Source: Kamptonema formosum PCC 6407
GTDB taxonomy: Bacteria; Cyanobacteriota; Cyanobacteriia; Cyanobacteriales; Microcoleaceae
NCBI RefSeq assembly: GCF_000332155.1
Contig: NZ_KB235904.1
Coordinates: 629,078-693,077 of the forward strand
Length of the DNA stretch: 64,000 nucleotides
Direction: 5' to 3'
Numbering within the stretch: position 1 is the stretch's first letter; each line of letters starts with the position of its first letter. The position numbers and the translations under genes are program-made. This document shows positions 35,782 through 45,138 of this stretch, piece by piece. The notes beneath the pieces are model-generated. The model searched no databases. It saw only the letters and a program-made list of their open reading frames with translations, and had not been told where the DNA came from.

Positions 35782-36711
35782 ATGTCTGAAGTGACGACAG
35801 GTTTAATTGTAATTTGTGGTGCGACGGCTACGGGAAAGTCGGGACTGGCTTTAGCCTTGGCTCACAGGCTAGAAAGTGCGATACTTAGTGCAGACTCGCG
35901 CCAAGTCTACCGCGAGTTTAACATCGGTACGGCGAAACCAACGAAGCGCGATCGCGAGTTAGTACCGCACTATTTAATTGATATCTGCGATCCTACAGAA
36001 ACTTTGACAGTAGCAGATTACCAACAACAAGCTCAAATCTTAATTGAAAAGTTCCATCAGTCTAACACTATGCCGCTGTTAGTGGGGGGAACTGGCTTAT
36101 ATATTAAATCAGTCGTGCAGGGTTTGAAGATTCCCAGAGTCGCACCCGTACCAGAATTGCGATCGCAACTTACCGCACTAGGTCAACATCAATGTTACGC
36201 TATGCTGCAACAAGTCGATGCGATCGCAGCCAGCAAAATTCACGCCAACGATCCAGTCAGAACCTTAAGAGCCTTAGAAGTATTTTATGTCACAGGGCGT
36301 ACAATTTCCGAGCAGCAAGGCGAAAACCCGCCAACTTATCCGATTTTACAGATAGGTTTAGATTCTGAAGCTGGATTAGGCGATCGCATTCAACAACGCA
36401 CGGAGGAAATGCTAGCATCTGGTTGGCTAGATGAAGTACAATTTTTGTGCGATAAATACGGCTTTGACTTACCCCTACTAAACACGCTAGGTTATCAAGA
36501 AATGAAGCAATATTTATCTGGTAACATTAGTCTGGTTGAAGCTAAAAATCTCACAGTGTTGCATACGCGGCAATTTGCCAAACGTCAGCGGACTTGGTTT
36601 AAAGCCTATCCTCAAATTGAATGGTTTGATGCTGATATGCCAGATTTGTTAGATAAAGTGTGGCAGCGAGTGCAACAATTTATCTATATTGATTATAGGG
36701 CTAAACAATGA
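35782..36711 (+). CDS. miaA: tRNA dimethylallyltransferase
   Basis: Transfers dimethylallyl to A37 of tRNAs reading UNN codons. P-loop VICGATATGKSGLALALA near residue 10, LSADSRQVYREFNIGTAKPT near 37, PLLVGGTGLYIKSVVQG near 100, and NTLGYQEMKQYLSG near 235 are diagnostic. The start at 35782 (MSEVTTGLIVICGA) agrees with homologues and has AGGAG just upstream; upstream in-frame starts at 35725-35731 fall within a box repeated before gyrB, so they are disfavoured. It overlaps the next gene by four bases (ATGA), so the two are translationally coupled. Confidence 0.95.
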   Translation: MSEVTTGLIVICGATATGKSGLALALAHRLESAILSADSRQVYREFNIGTAKPTKRDRELVPHYLIDICDPTETLTVADYQQQAQILIEKFHQSNTMPLLVGGTGLYIKSVVQGLKIPRVAPVPELRSQLTALGQHQCYAMLQQVDAIAASKIHANDPVRTLRALEVFYVTGRTISEQQGENPPTYPILQIGLDSEAGLGDRIQQRTEEMLASGWLDEVQFLCDKYGFDLPLLNTLGYQEMKQYLSGNISLVEAKNLTVLHTRQFAKRQRTWFKAYPQIEWFDADMPDLLDKVWQRVQQFIYIDYRAKQ

Positions 36712-38864
36712 ATATTGCTACATTAAATTTTCGATCTTTAAATTTAATCATCTTCCCAGATTGGAATCAATCCGAAGAATCCTTATACTTAGATTTAGAA
36801 CAAATAATCAAAGCTATCCTGACTAATCCCGACAAAGATAATATTGCACTGCTAATAGATAGCAGCAACCTCTCTGCTGAGTCTGAATTAGATCCCAATC
36901 TGATCTTATCAGGAATTACGCTCGATTTGCTTTTCCAAGAAGATTTAGATACCGACAGCGAACCGGAAATAATTATACTAGAAAATCTCGCTCAAAAGGA
37001 TTGGCAGAATATTTTACCTCAGATTCAATATCGGATTAAATTAACTACGGAAAATGAGGATGCAATCGCAGATTCAGGATTCGCGAATATTCCCACATTA
37101 GAAATAGAAGAAGTAAGCAAACCGCAATCATTGAAACTAGAACCATCATTACTTCTAAACTTAGCAAACCAATCTTACCAGCAAGGTAGATATGAAGAAG
37201 CAGTTAGCCGTTATCAAAGGTTATTGGAAAGCCAAACCGGAGATGCAGAAGTTTATTTTAGCTTAAGCGAATGTTGGAGAAATCTTAAGAAAATAGAAGA
37301 CGCGATCGCCATTCTCCAACAAGGCATCAGCATTTACCCTACCACAGGTAAACTACACTTTTACCTAATTACAATATTACAGCAAAATGGATATACCAAA
37401 GAAGCCATCTCAAGTGCAGAGACAGCAGCCGAATTAGTCCCAAAAGAATACGTTTTTCAGCTATTGAAAAATTTACTACTGCCAATAGTTTACGATACTC
37501 CAGAGGAAATAGAATATTATCGCCAGCGATTCATTCAAAAGCTACATACTTTGATTCAACAAACATCTCTCCAAACGCCTGAAGATAAAATCAATACTCT
37601 CATAGGTATTGGTTCCTACACTAATTTTTACTTAGCTTATCAAGCTCATAACGTTGTAGAATCGCAATCAAAGTATGGTAACTTATTACATCAAATATTA
37701 GCAGCAAACTATCCCCAGTGGGTTGAGCCGAGAGCGATGCCTCCATTGCCAGAAAATGGTAAAATCAGAATAGGCTATATCTCCAATTACTTGCACTCTT
37801 ATAGCGGCACTTTATGGCTAACTGGTTGGTTGCGTTACAGCGACAAAAGCAAGTTTGAAATTTACAGTTATTATACAGGAAACGATCCAGATTTGATCAC
37901 TCAACAATTCCGAGATAGCAGCGATGTTTTTCACCATATCCCTCACAACTTAGAAGCAGTTAGCCAACAAATTATTGCCGACAAACTGCACATACTTGTA
38001 TTTCCAGAAATTGGCATGGATGCACCTACTATACAAATAGCAGCTTTGCGTCTTGCTCCCATACAATGCTCAGCCTGGGGACATCCCGTAACATCGGGTT
38101 TGCCGACAATTGACTATTATTTATCTAGTGAATTGATGGAACCAGAAAATGCACAGCAACATTACTCGGAAACCCTGATTCGCTTACCTAATATCGGTGT
38201 TGCATACCCGAAACCAATTGTGGGAAAATTAACTAATACTCGCTCCGATTTTAACTTGCGAGAGGATGCAGTTATTTATTTATGCTGTCAAGCTCCATTT
38301 AAATATTTACCACAATACGATTATATTTTAGCTAAAATTGCCCTGCGCGTTCCCCAAGCTCAATTTATTTTTCCTCGCGGGGAATTGTTGCGAAAACGCC
38401 TGAATCGTGCTTTTGCAAAGGTCAATCTGAATTATGAAGATTATTGTTTATTTATGCCAATCGCCACTCGCCAAGATTATATCGCCATTAACTTTCTTTC
38501 TGATGTCTTTTTGGATACTTTTACTTGGTCTGGCGGGAATACTTCCTTGGAAGCGATCGCGTGTAATTTACCCATTGTAACTTGTCCGGGAGAATTCATG
38601 CGCGGTCTTCATGCTGATAGTTTCTTGAAGATGCTAGGAGTGACAGATACCATTGCCAAAAATGAGGTTGAATATATTGACATTGCTGTTAACTTGGGTT
38701 TAGAATTAGAGTGGCGAGGTAAGATTTCAGAAAAGATGAGCCAGCGGCAAGATTATCTTTTTGACGATCGAGTTTGTGTTGCTGGTTTAGAGAATTTTTA
38801 TCAAGAAGTTACAGAGAATGAAGATCAAATATTAAAGGAGATATTAAGTGAATCACCTAAATAA
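36708..38864 (+). CDS. TPR protein with OGT-like glycosyltransferase domain
   Basis: 718 residues. An unusual acidic N-terminal part (1-145) may adopt a GT-like fold (IDSSNLSAESELD, EDLDTDSEPEIIILENL). TPR units follow at about 155-270 (SYQQGRYEEAVSRYQRLLES). The C-terminal half resembles family 41 O-GlcNAc transferases (SPINDLY/OGT): IRIGYISNYLHSYSGT near 350, LVFPEIGMDAPT near 430, QCSAWGHPVTSGLPTIDYYL near 455, and FTWSGGNTSLEAIACNLPIV near 605. Likely cytoplasmic, glycosylating proteins; sugar and targets unknown. It sits between miaA and asnB on one strand. Confidence 0.85.
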   Translation: MNIATLNFRSLNLIIFPDWNQSEESLYLDLEQIIKAILTNPDKDNIALLIDSSNLSAESELDPNLILSGITLDLLFQEDLDTDSEPEIIILENLAQKDWQNILPQIQYRIKLTTENEDAIADSGFANIPTLEIEEVSKPQSLKLEPSLLLNLANQSYQQGRYEEAVSRYQRLLESQTGDAEVYFSLSECWRNLKKIEDAIAILQQGISIYPTTGKLHFYLITILQQNGYTKEAISSAETAAELVPKEYVFQLLKNLLLPIVYDTPEEIEYYRQRFIQKLHTLIQQTSLQTPEDKINTLIGIGSYTNFYLAYQAHNVVESQSKYGNLLHQILAANYPQWVEPRAMPPLPENGKIRIGYISNYLHSYSGTLWLTGWLRYSDKSKFEIYSYYTGNDPDLITQQFRDSSDVFHHIPHNLEAVSQQIIADKLHILVFPEIGMDAPTIQIAALRLAPIQCSAWGHPVTSGLPTIDYYLSSELMEPENAQQHYSETLIRLPNIGVAYPKPIVGKLTNTRSDFNLREDAVIYLCCQAPFKYLPQYDYILAKIALRVPQAQFIFPRGELLRKRLNRAFAKVNLNYEDYCLFMPIATRQDYIAINFLSDVFLDTFTWSGGNTSLEAIACNLPIVTCPGEFMRGLHADSFLKMLGVTDTIAKNEVEYIDIAVNLGLELEWRGKISEKMSQRQDYLFDDRVCVAGLENFYQEVTENEDQILKEILSESPK

Positions 38865-38954
38865 AAGAGTTTCAGACTATTCTATTAATATAAGTCATTG
38901 TATATTAGCAGACCGTAATTCTTAGTAAATAATGTTGAGCAACGAGAAAATATA

Positions 38955-40796
38955 ATGTGTGGATTTGCCGGATTTATTGACTTCCAAGATTCTCAGCAAC
39001 AGGAATATTGGGCATATCTTACCCAGATGGGGCAACAATTATTTCGACGTGGCCCTGATGACGAGCAAGTTGTTAACTCTCATCCTCTTTGGTTAATTTT
39101 TAGAAGACTTTCGATTATTGATGTAGATGGAGGAGTGCAACCGATTTGGAATGAAGATAATACAATGTTTGTGGTGGTGAATGGGGAAATTTATAACCAT
39201 CTTGAGTTGCGATCGCAATTAAGAGAAAACCATCACTTTCGTACCAAATCTGATGCAGAGATTGTGCTACACTTATATGAAGAACTGGGTGCTAAAGCTC
39301 TCGAATACCTCAACGGAATGTTTGCGATTGCTCTGTGGGATGGTCAAAAGCAACAATTATTCTTAGCACGAGATCGGCTTGGTATTAAACCTTTATATTA
39401 TGCTCAAGTTGGTTCACAACTGATCTTCGGTTCCACTTTAGCATCTCTGCTGGCTCACCCTAATACACCTTGGCATCCTCAGTTTCAAGACTTAACTAAT
39501 CTCAGCGCTACGACTTCCTTTGTCAGAGGTATTAATCGCCTGGCAGGGGGACATTACCTATTATTCGATGTCACTACAAAAACCGTAACTCCTCAATGTT
39601 ATTGGAACTTAGCTGATTATTTAGTTACTGAACCCGTAAACGATCGGCGCACTCCCAGCGATTATATCAGAGAATATCGCGACCTATTTGTTGATAGTGT
39701 AAAGAAGCGCCTAATGAGTGATGTTCCCGTGGGAGCTTGTTTCAGCGGTGGACTCGATTCCGGGGTAATTGTGGCCGTTGCGCGTCAGGCACAACCAGAT
39801 TTTCACTGCTTTAATATTTGCGATGATAACACCCGCGAAAATGGAGATTTTCAAGCAGCATATCAGCTTTGCCAACAGTTGAAACTTCCATTTCATCCGA
39901 TTTGGTTTGACCCAGAAATATTCTTAGATCAACTCGATTTTTCCTTAGAGACACTGGAATATTTTATTTGGTTAATCGACTCTCCTAAATTTAACTTGGA
40001 GTGGATTTATAAGCACGAACTCTATCGTTATGCTAACACCGTAATGCCTGAATTGAAGGTGATGCTATTAGGACAGGGTTCAGATGAATTTGCTGGTGGT
40101 TACTCTACAGCCGACGATAAAACAGTCAAAAACTGGCAAGAGTATAACTCAGAACTGGCTAGCAAACAAGAGTATAATCTCCAACGCAAAAAATCGACTG
40201 GACTTAAGGATGGTTCTTCTGTATTTGATTACACTCTCCAATATTGTCCTCCTGGTTGCACAAGCTTTCAAAAAGAAATGTTGATGGAAATTTATTCCCT
40301 ACAAGACTATAACCTCTGGCATGAAGACCGTACTTCTATGAATCAAAGTATAGAAGCTCGCGTGCCGTTTTTAGATCATCGTTTGGTGCAATATCTCGTT
40401 TCAATTCCACCACAACATCACCCTACACTGTTTTGGAATAAGACTATTATCCGCCAAATGGCTCAAGAGTGGTTGCCAAATGATTTTGTCTATCGCCAAA
40501 AATCCCACGCCACAGAACCTCAAATCTACAACCGTATGAAATATAAAATTGTGCAGCGGATTTTTCCCGAATTTAAGCAAAAGTATATTGATAATCGCGA
40601 TAAGTCCTTATTTAAACCAGAAACTATGCTGGGATGGTTCGAGCAACCTCATCGCAATCAAAATGGTATTCTTGGCTTTGAGCAGTTATTAAATGGGATG
40701 GCAATGACTATTTTCAAAGAGCTTTGCCGCGAGAGAAATTCTATAATACCTGGAGATTATTTGTATGGACGATCGCCATTAGAAGTCCGTTTGTAG
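38955..40796 (+). CDS. asnB: Asparagine synthase, glutamine-hydrolysing
   Basis: 613 residues. The class II glutaminase domain starts with the nucleophile Cys2 (MCGFAGFIDF) and has RRGPDDEQVV near 31, VVNGEIYNHLELR near 75 and LARDRLGIKPLYY near 138. The synthetase domain has the PP-loop PVGACFSGGLDSGVIVAVAR near 255-274 and LLGQGSDEFAGGYS near 370. It may make asparagine or amidate another carboxylate; B-type enzymes in polysaccharide or peptide clusters vary in substrate. It is 90 bases behind the glycosyltransferase gene. Confidence 0.92.
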   Translation: MCGFAGFIDFQDSQQQEYWAYLTQMGQQLFRRGPDDEQVVNSHPLWLIFRRLSIIDVDGGVQPIWNEDNTMFVVVNGEIYNHLELRSQLRENHHFRTKSDAEIVLHLYEELGAKALEYLNGMFAIALWDGQKQQLFLARDRLGIKPLYYAQVGSQLIFGSTLASLLAHPNTPWHPQFQDLTNLSATTSFVRGINRLAGGHYLLFDVTTKTVTPQCYWNLADYLVTEPVNDRRTPSDYIREYRDLFVDSVKKRLMSDVPVGACFSGGLDSGVIVAVARQAQPDFHCFNICDDNTRENGDFQAAYQLCQQLKLPFHPIWFDPEIFLDQLDFSLETLEYFIWLIDSPKFNLEWIYKHELYRYANTVMPELKVMLLGQGSDEFAGGYSTADDKTVKNWQEYNSELASKQEYNLQRKKSTGLKDGSSVFDYTLQYCPPGCTSFQKEMLMEIYSLQDYNLWHEDRTSMNQSIEARVPFLDHRLVQYLVSIPPQHHPTLFWNKTIIRQMAQEWLPNDFVYRQKSHATEPQIYNRMKYKIVQRIFPEFKQKYIDNRDKSLFKPETMLGWFEQPHRNQNGILGFEQLLNGMAMTIFKELCRERNSIIPGDYLYGRSPLEVRL

Positions 40797-40960
40797 CGAG
40801 CTTGCGGCATTCTGTAGTAAAATCCAATTTGGGAGAAAGCTAGGGCTTTAAGACCTTTGATTCTTGATAATAAAAGTTATTAGCTTGCTTACTAAAATAA
40901 GCCCTGCCGATCGCCACAGGTACGGGAGAGCCTTAAAGTAGTATCATCTAAGATGTTTAA

Positions 40961-41944
40961 TCAAGCATACAAACTCGCCACATATTCCCCATAGCCATTA
41001 TACACAATAGTCGGGCGAGTTTCCCAGGAAAAACTCGAACCAGGGCCAACTATCCGTTCCGTCGCCTGCGACCATCTCGGATGCGGTTTCTCTGGATTCA
41101 CATTCGCCTCAAACCCGTATTCATTAGGCGAAATCTTATGCCAAAATGTTTCTGGCTGATTCTCCACAAAATCAATTTTAACAATTGATTTTGCGCCTTT
41201 AAAACCATATTTCCAAGGAATAACTTGCCGCAGCGGAGCTCCATTTTGCTTTGGCAAAGACTTCCCGTAAATACCAGTCGCAAAAAATGCTAAATCGTTC
41301 GCCATTTCCTCAATTCGCAAGCCTTCCGTATAAGGCCAAGGATAGAATTGTGACAAGATACCAGGGCCTTTGGTAATCTTAGGATCGTAAAAAGAAGTGA
41401 AGCGCACAAATTTAGCATTCGATAGCGGTTCCACATCTGCCATCAGTAACTTCATCGGAAATCCTACCCAAGGTACTACCATCGCCCAAGCTTCAACGCA
41501 GCGGAACCTATAGACTCGTTCTTCGATGGGGAATTTTTTTTCTAGGTCGTCTAAGTCGTAAATCCGGGGATTTTTTACTAAACCGCTAACTTCTACCTTC
41601 CAATTATCTAGCGGCAATCTTTGCGCCGATTGCCAAATTGATTTCGTGCCGCCGTATTCATAGAAATTATTATATTTTGTTGCTAAGTCTTCCTCAGTTA
41701 TTGATCGGTCAACTTGGGCAAAATTGGGATTGCGATTTAACCCTGGATATATATGATTTAATCCTGGGGTGGATTGAGATATTGACTCAGAATTGCTGTT
41801 GCAGCCAGTAAGTGGAAGTAGAGAAGCGCTTAAGCCAACACCTATTAAGCTGGTGACAAAGCGGCGGCGATTCATAAAAATAGTTTCCGGTGTTACTTCC
41901 CGTTCGGAAATTTCCCAGGATTTAGGAATATGGATTAAGGGCAT
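40961..41944 (-). CDS. msrP: Protein-methionine-sulfoxide reductase, catalytic subunit
   Basis: Periplasmic molybdopterin enzyme of the MsrP/YedY family repairing oxidised methionines. 327 residues from the ATG at 41944 (MPLIHIPKSWEISEREVTPE), which is conserved in homologues; longer upstream frames are not coding. Tat signal: NRRRFVTSLIGVG near 25, followed by a Cys that could be a lipobox (PLTGC). The molybdenum-ligating Cys is C149 in VYRFRCVEAWAM. GLRIEEMANDLAFFATGIYG and QNGAPLRQVIPWKYGFKGAK are typical. The membrane partner MsrQ is not adjacent. Confidence 0.93.
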   Translation of the reverse strand: MPLIHIPKSWEISEREVTPETIFMNRRRFVTSLIGVGLSASLLPLTGCNSNSESISQSTPGLNHIYPGLNRNPNFAQVDRSITEEDLATKYNNFYEYGGTKSIWQSAQRLPLDNWKVEVSGLVKNPRIYDLDDLEKKFPIEERVYRFRCVEAWAMVVPWVGFPMKLLMADVEPLSNAKFVRFTSFYDPKITKGPGILSQFYPWPYTEGLRIEEMANDLAFFATGIYGKSLPKQNGAPLRQVIPWKYGFKGAKSIVKIDFVENQPETFWHKISPNEYGFEANVNPEKPHPRWSQATERIVGPGSSFSWETRPTIVYNGYGEYVASLYA

Positions 41945-42152
41945 AAGTGAGTTAAGTAGGCTAGATGGACAAAATGCTATGTCGAGGTTGGTGTTCGCAT
42001 TTTTAATTTTTATGCGATCGCACACCGCAATTGTGGCTAAAATGTGGGAAACAATTATCATAGAACAAATATTCTTTACTTGTCGGTAGCCAGCATCCCA
42101 TCTGATGACTCTCTCAGGCATGGGGAAGGAACAAGCGATCGCGACAAGTCGG

Positions 42153-42187
42153 GTTTTCCGGTTCCCGAAACAGAAAAACCGGAAAAC
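42153..42187. repeat. Inverted repeat in the msrP/kinase divergent region
   Basis: GTTTTCCGGTT (42153-42163) and AACCGGAAAAC (42177-42187) pair exactly over a 13-nt loop. It lies in the 330-bp shared upstream region, about 90 bases before the kinase start; it could be an operator or a dispersed palindrome. Confidence 0.5.
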
Positions 42188-42274
42188 TATTTGCCCATAG
42201 GAAGCGGTACAACCCGCCCCGCTTTCCTCCCCCACAAACCTTGGGTCTGCTGGGGGTCTCTAGCGGAAAGACCG

Positions 42275-44308
42275 ATGAGTTACTGCATCAATCCCAATTG
42301 CCAGAACCCCCAAAATCCCGATTGCAGCACAACTTGCTCTAGTTGCGGCGGGGATTTACTATTAAAAGATCGCTACTGTATCCTTGATACTCTTGGTCAA
42401 AGCCTTAGTAGCCGCACTTTCTTAGCGATCGATCGAGATAAACCATCCCAACCCCACTGCGTAATTCAGCAGTTTTTTCAATCAGAAGTTGGCGATGACA
42501 CTCAGAAGCAATCAGCAGAGGTAAATTTCTATTTCTCTCGTAAATTTCACGCCTCTGCCGTGATGCTGGATAAGTTAGGCCAACATCCCCGCATTCCTGA
42601 ATTGTGGGCATCTTTTGAACAGAACGGTTGCCTCTATTTAGTCCAAGAATACATCCCAGGACGCAATTTAGCAGTTGAAGTCTCAGAACAGGGCGTTTTT
42701 AAAGAAGTTTCAATTTGGCAACTGTTAAGCGAATTGCTACCAGTTTTGCAATTTATCCACGATCGCCAATTGATTCACCGCGACATCAAACCACAAAATA
42801 TTATCCGCCGATTCCCCCAAACCTTAACCAAGGGAACAAAGGGCGATTTGGTCTTAGTTGATTTTGGCGCTACTACCCCTGCTAATGGCATTTGGCCCAA
42901 AACTAAAGCAACGGCCGGTTCTGCCGAATATTCTTCCCCCGAACAAATCAAAGGCAATGCTACAACCTCCAGCGATTTGTATAGCTTAGGCGTGACTTGC
43001 ATTCACTTACTCACGGGAGTTTCGCCCTTTGATTTGTTTGATATTAAAGCCGATGCTTGGACGTGGCGGCATTATTTGAAAGTGCCAGTTAGCGATCGCC
43101 TCGGCCGCATTCTCGATAAACTCGTCCAGCGCGACCCCTTAAAACGCTATCAGTCAGCAACCGAAGTTCTCAAAGACCTGAAATATGGCCCCACACCCTT
43201 AGAGTTAACACACCATAAACCCAATTGGGCTTTAACTGCTTGGGGAGGGGTCGCCCTTGCCGTTTTATCGATCGCCTTTAACCATCGTCTACCATCTCCC
43301 CCACCGCAGACAGCTTTCACCGCGCCAGAACCCGCTGCTACCATTCCCGACATCCGCTTCCCACCCCCGCGAATTGATGATTTCGCCCTTGAAAGGTCGA
43401 AAGAGAACGCACCGGTAAGAACTTTAGCATTTAGCGCCGGCCCTGTGTGGTCAGTAGCAGTTAGCCCCAATGGTCGCGTAGTTGTGACTGGGAGCACAGA
43501 TGGTACAGTTCGGATGCTACACCTGCGTACTGGCAAATTGCTGAAAACGCTGAGGGGACATTCGGAGGCAGTTTGGTCGGTGGCCGTCAGCCCGGATGGG
43601 AAGGCGATCGCTTCTGGCAGCGCAGACGATACGATTAAAATCTGGGATCTCTACACTGGAAAACTGAAGCGAACTTTGTACGGCCATACAGCCGGTGTTT
43701 TCTCAGTGGCTTTCAGTCCCGATGGCAAGGCGATCGCTAGCGTTGGTAAAGACAAGACAGTAAAACTGTGGGACGCAGACACCGGCAGAGAATTGGAAAC
43801 CCTCAAAGGACATTCCGCCGGAGTCCAGTCAGTCGCTTTTACCCCCAACGGCAAAACTCTTGCCACCGGCAGCGATGACGGTACCATCAAGCTGTGGAAC
43901 TGGCGGACTGGCAAACTAATCCAGACCCTCAGAGGGCATTCAGACACAGTTTGGTCAGTTGCAATTAGTCCCGACGGTCAAACACTTGCTTCTGGGAGTT
44001 GGGATAATACGATTAAACTGTGGGATTTGAAAACTGGTACATCCCGACAACCTCGCGGTTTCTTATTACGAACTCTAACCGGCCATCTAGACAAAGTTCA
44101 ATCCTTAACTTTTAGCCCTGATGGAGAAACTTTAGCTAGTGGTGATTTGAGTGGCACGATTAAACTTTGGCAGATGGGAAGCGGCGGTTTAATGGGTACG
44201 CTTAAGGGTCATTCTGCTTGGGTGGAAGTCGCTTTTAGTCCGAAGGGTAAAACATTAGTTAGTGGCAGTTTTGACGACACAATTAAGGTGTGGAGTCTTT
44301 CACCATAA
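42275..44308 (+). CDS. Ser/Thr protein kinase with zinc ribbon and WD40 repeats
   Basis: 677 residues from the ATG at 42275. The N-terminal zinc ribbon has two Cys pairs (MSYCINPNCQNP and CSTTCSSCGGDLLL). The kinase domain runs about 35-300 with HRDIKPQNII (catalytic Asp), VLVDFGATT (DFG) and the P+1 region GSAEYSSPEQIKG. The glycine-rich loop is degenerate (LGQSLSSRTFLAI), and the canonical Lys is replaced in CVIQQFF. A hydrophobic helix at about 310-330 (AWGGVALAVLSIAF) precedes seven WD40 units, e.g. HSEAVWSVAVSPDGKAIASG. It would be anchored in the membrane; whether the propeller is outside or inside is not clear from sequence. Confidence 0.9.
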   Translation: MSYCINPNCQNPQNPDCSTTCSSCGGDLLLKDRYCILDTLGQSLSSRTFLAIDRDKPSQPHCVIQQFFQSEVGDDTQKQSAEVNFYFSRKFHASAVMLDKLGQHPRIPELWASFEQNGCLYLVQEYIPGRNLAVEVSEQGVFKEVSIWQLLSELLPVLQFIHDRQLIHRDIKPQNIIRRFPQTLTKGTKGDLVLVDFGATTPANGIWPKTKATAGSAEYSSPEQIKGNATTSSDLYSLGVTCIHLLTGVSPFDLFDIKADAWTWRHYLKVPVSDRLGRILDKLVQRDPLKRYQSATEVLKDLKYGPTPLELTHHKPNWALTAWGGVALAVLSIAFNHRLPSPPPQTAFTAPEPAATIPDIRFPPPRIDDFALERSKENAPVRTLAFSAGPVWSVAVSPNGRVVVTGSTDGTVRMLHLRTGKLLKTLRGHSEAVWSVAVSPDGKAIASGSADDTIKIWDLYTGKLKRTLYGHTAGVFSVAFSPDGKAIASVGKDKTVKLWDADTGRELETLKGHSAGVQSVAFTPNGKTLATGSDDGTIKLWNWRTGKLIQTLRGHSDTVWSVAISPDGQTLASGSWDNTIKLWDLKTGTSRQPRGFLLRTLTGHLDKVQSLTFSPDGETLASGDLSGTIKLWQMGSGGLMGTLKGHSAWVEVAFSPKGKTLVSGSFDDTIKVWSLSP

Positions 44309-44340
44309 AGGTTAAGTAGGCGGACAAAATTGATGTGATA

Positions 44341-44390
44341 AAATTAGATTTTAGATTGTGATTTTCAATTCAATCTAAAATCTAATTTTT
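44341..44390 (+). terminator. Rho-independent terminator after the kinase gene
   Basis: AAATTAGATTTTAGATTG (44341-44358) and its exact complement (44371-44388) form an 18-bp stem followed by T-rich sequence. Being symmetrical it could act in both directions. The rest of the gap to 44675 holds the dispersed GCTTCG...CAATGACA repeat. Confidence 0.8.
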
Positions 44391-44489
44391 TATTGTGTTG
44401 GCGTGGCAGACAACAAATCATATCATGTCCGGCAAATTACTTACGATATGTCATTGTTCGCTGTGCTCCGCAATCGCCTAGTCTCTGCG

Positions 44490-44548
44490 ATTGCTTCGGG
44501 CAAGATCCGTACCCTCGCAACTGCGCTTCGCTTCGCTCGCAATGACAA
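44490..44548. repeat. Dispersed GCTTCGCTCGCAATGACA repeat
   Basis: The sequence CTTCGGGCAAGATCCGTACC and on to CTCGCAATGACAAG is related in inverse orientation to 53575-53635, and in part to 16063-16135. Confidence 0.6.
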
Positions 44549-44675
44549 GTATTTAACCAAACATGATATCAAAATAACGCTTGGCAAGGCTGAAATCAAC
44601 ACTCAATAAAACTGAAAATTAAGTTGGCAATGAGTGATAGAATAGCTAACTAGCTTAACTATAACTACTCAATCA

Positions 44676-44879
44676 ATGCCATCATCGGGAGTCCAATACT
44701 TAATTATCAATGCCCTAGACACTCTGGACTTGCTCATCTGGAGGATATATGATGAAGAAAAGGGATTTTGGTACATTGAAACCCCAAGTCAAATTTTACC
44801 AAGGGCTGCTATACTACAAAGTGGCGAGGTTGTTCGTATAGACGAGGTTGCGAACTATGACGAATCAGAATCAAATTAG
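44676..44879 (+). CDS. Small hypothetical protein
   Basis: 67 residues (MPSSGVQYLIINALDTLDLL...), with three Trp/Tyr-rich patches (LLIWRIYDEEKGFWYIETPS). Its end overlaps the next gene by 23 bases. The coupled pair resembles a two-gene unit, but I recognise neither protein. Confidence 0.6.
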   Translation: MPSSGVQYLIINALDTLDLLIWRIYDEEKGFWYIETPSQILPRAAILQSGEVVRIDEVANYDESESN

Positions 44880-45108
44880 GAAAGAGCAAGATAGAAGATT
44901 AGGAGAATTAATGGCGATCGCGCGTCAAAGATTCCTCGATGCAGGCGGCGATCCTCGACATTTGCCATCCGGTTTAAAAGGCGATGATTACATGACAGAT
45001 GCAGAAAGAGAAGAAGCACTTACAATAGCGCGATCGCTCTTTAACGACGAATATATCAACAGCTATCTTGAGAAAAAACGTCAAAACCAGTTAACAGTTA
45101 ACGGTTAA
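44857..45108 (+). CDS. Small hypothetical protein
   Basis: 83 residues from the ATG at 44857 (MTNQNQIRKEQDRRLGELMA). It is charged and helical, with a middle GGDPRHLPSGLKGDDYMTDA EREEAL segment. It overlaps the upstream 67-residue gene, so it is likely cotranscribed. Its last codons and stop (LTVNG-stop) are made by a GTTAACG heptad of the palindrome at 45090-45130. Function unknown. Confidence 0.6.
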   Translation: MTNQNQIRKEQDRRLGELMAIARQRFLDAGGDPRHLPSGLKGDDYMTDAEREEALTIARSLFNDEYINSYLEKKRQNQLTVNG

Positions 45109-45130
45109 CGGTTAACCGTTAACTGTTAAC
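45090..45130. terminator. 41-bp perfect palindrome between convergent genes
   Basis: GTTAACAGTTAACGGTTAAC (45090-45109), one central G, and its exact complement (45111-45130). It contains the stop codon of the gene on the left and ends eight bases before the gnd stop on the other strand. It may terminate both transcripts. It is built of GTTAAC-type heptads seen elsewhere in the window. Confidence 0.7.
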
Positions 45131-45138
45131 CAACAAAA

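Noticed and set aside
41945-42235. N-terminal extension of about 97 residues on msrP.
   Set aside because: The conserved MPLIHIPKSWEI start and Tat signal place the true start at 41944; the extension overlaps the divergent promoter.
42044-42274. N-terminal extension of 77 residues on the kinase.
   Set aside because: The zinc-ribbon start MSYCINPNC at 42275 fits the family; upstream sequence contains an inverted repeat and the divergent promoter.
44403-44609. 68-codon plus-strand frame after the kinase gene.
   Set aside because: It consists mostly of the dispersed GCTTCGCTCGCAATGACA repeat.
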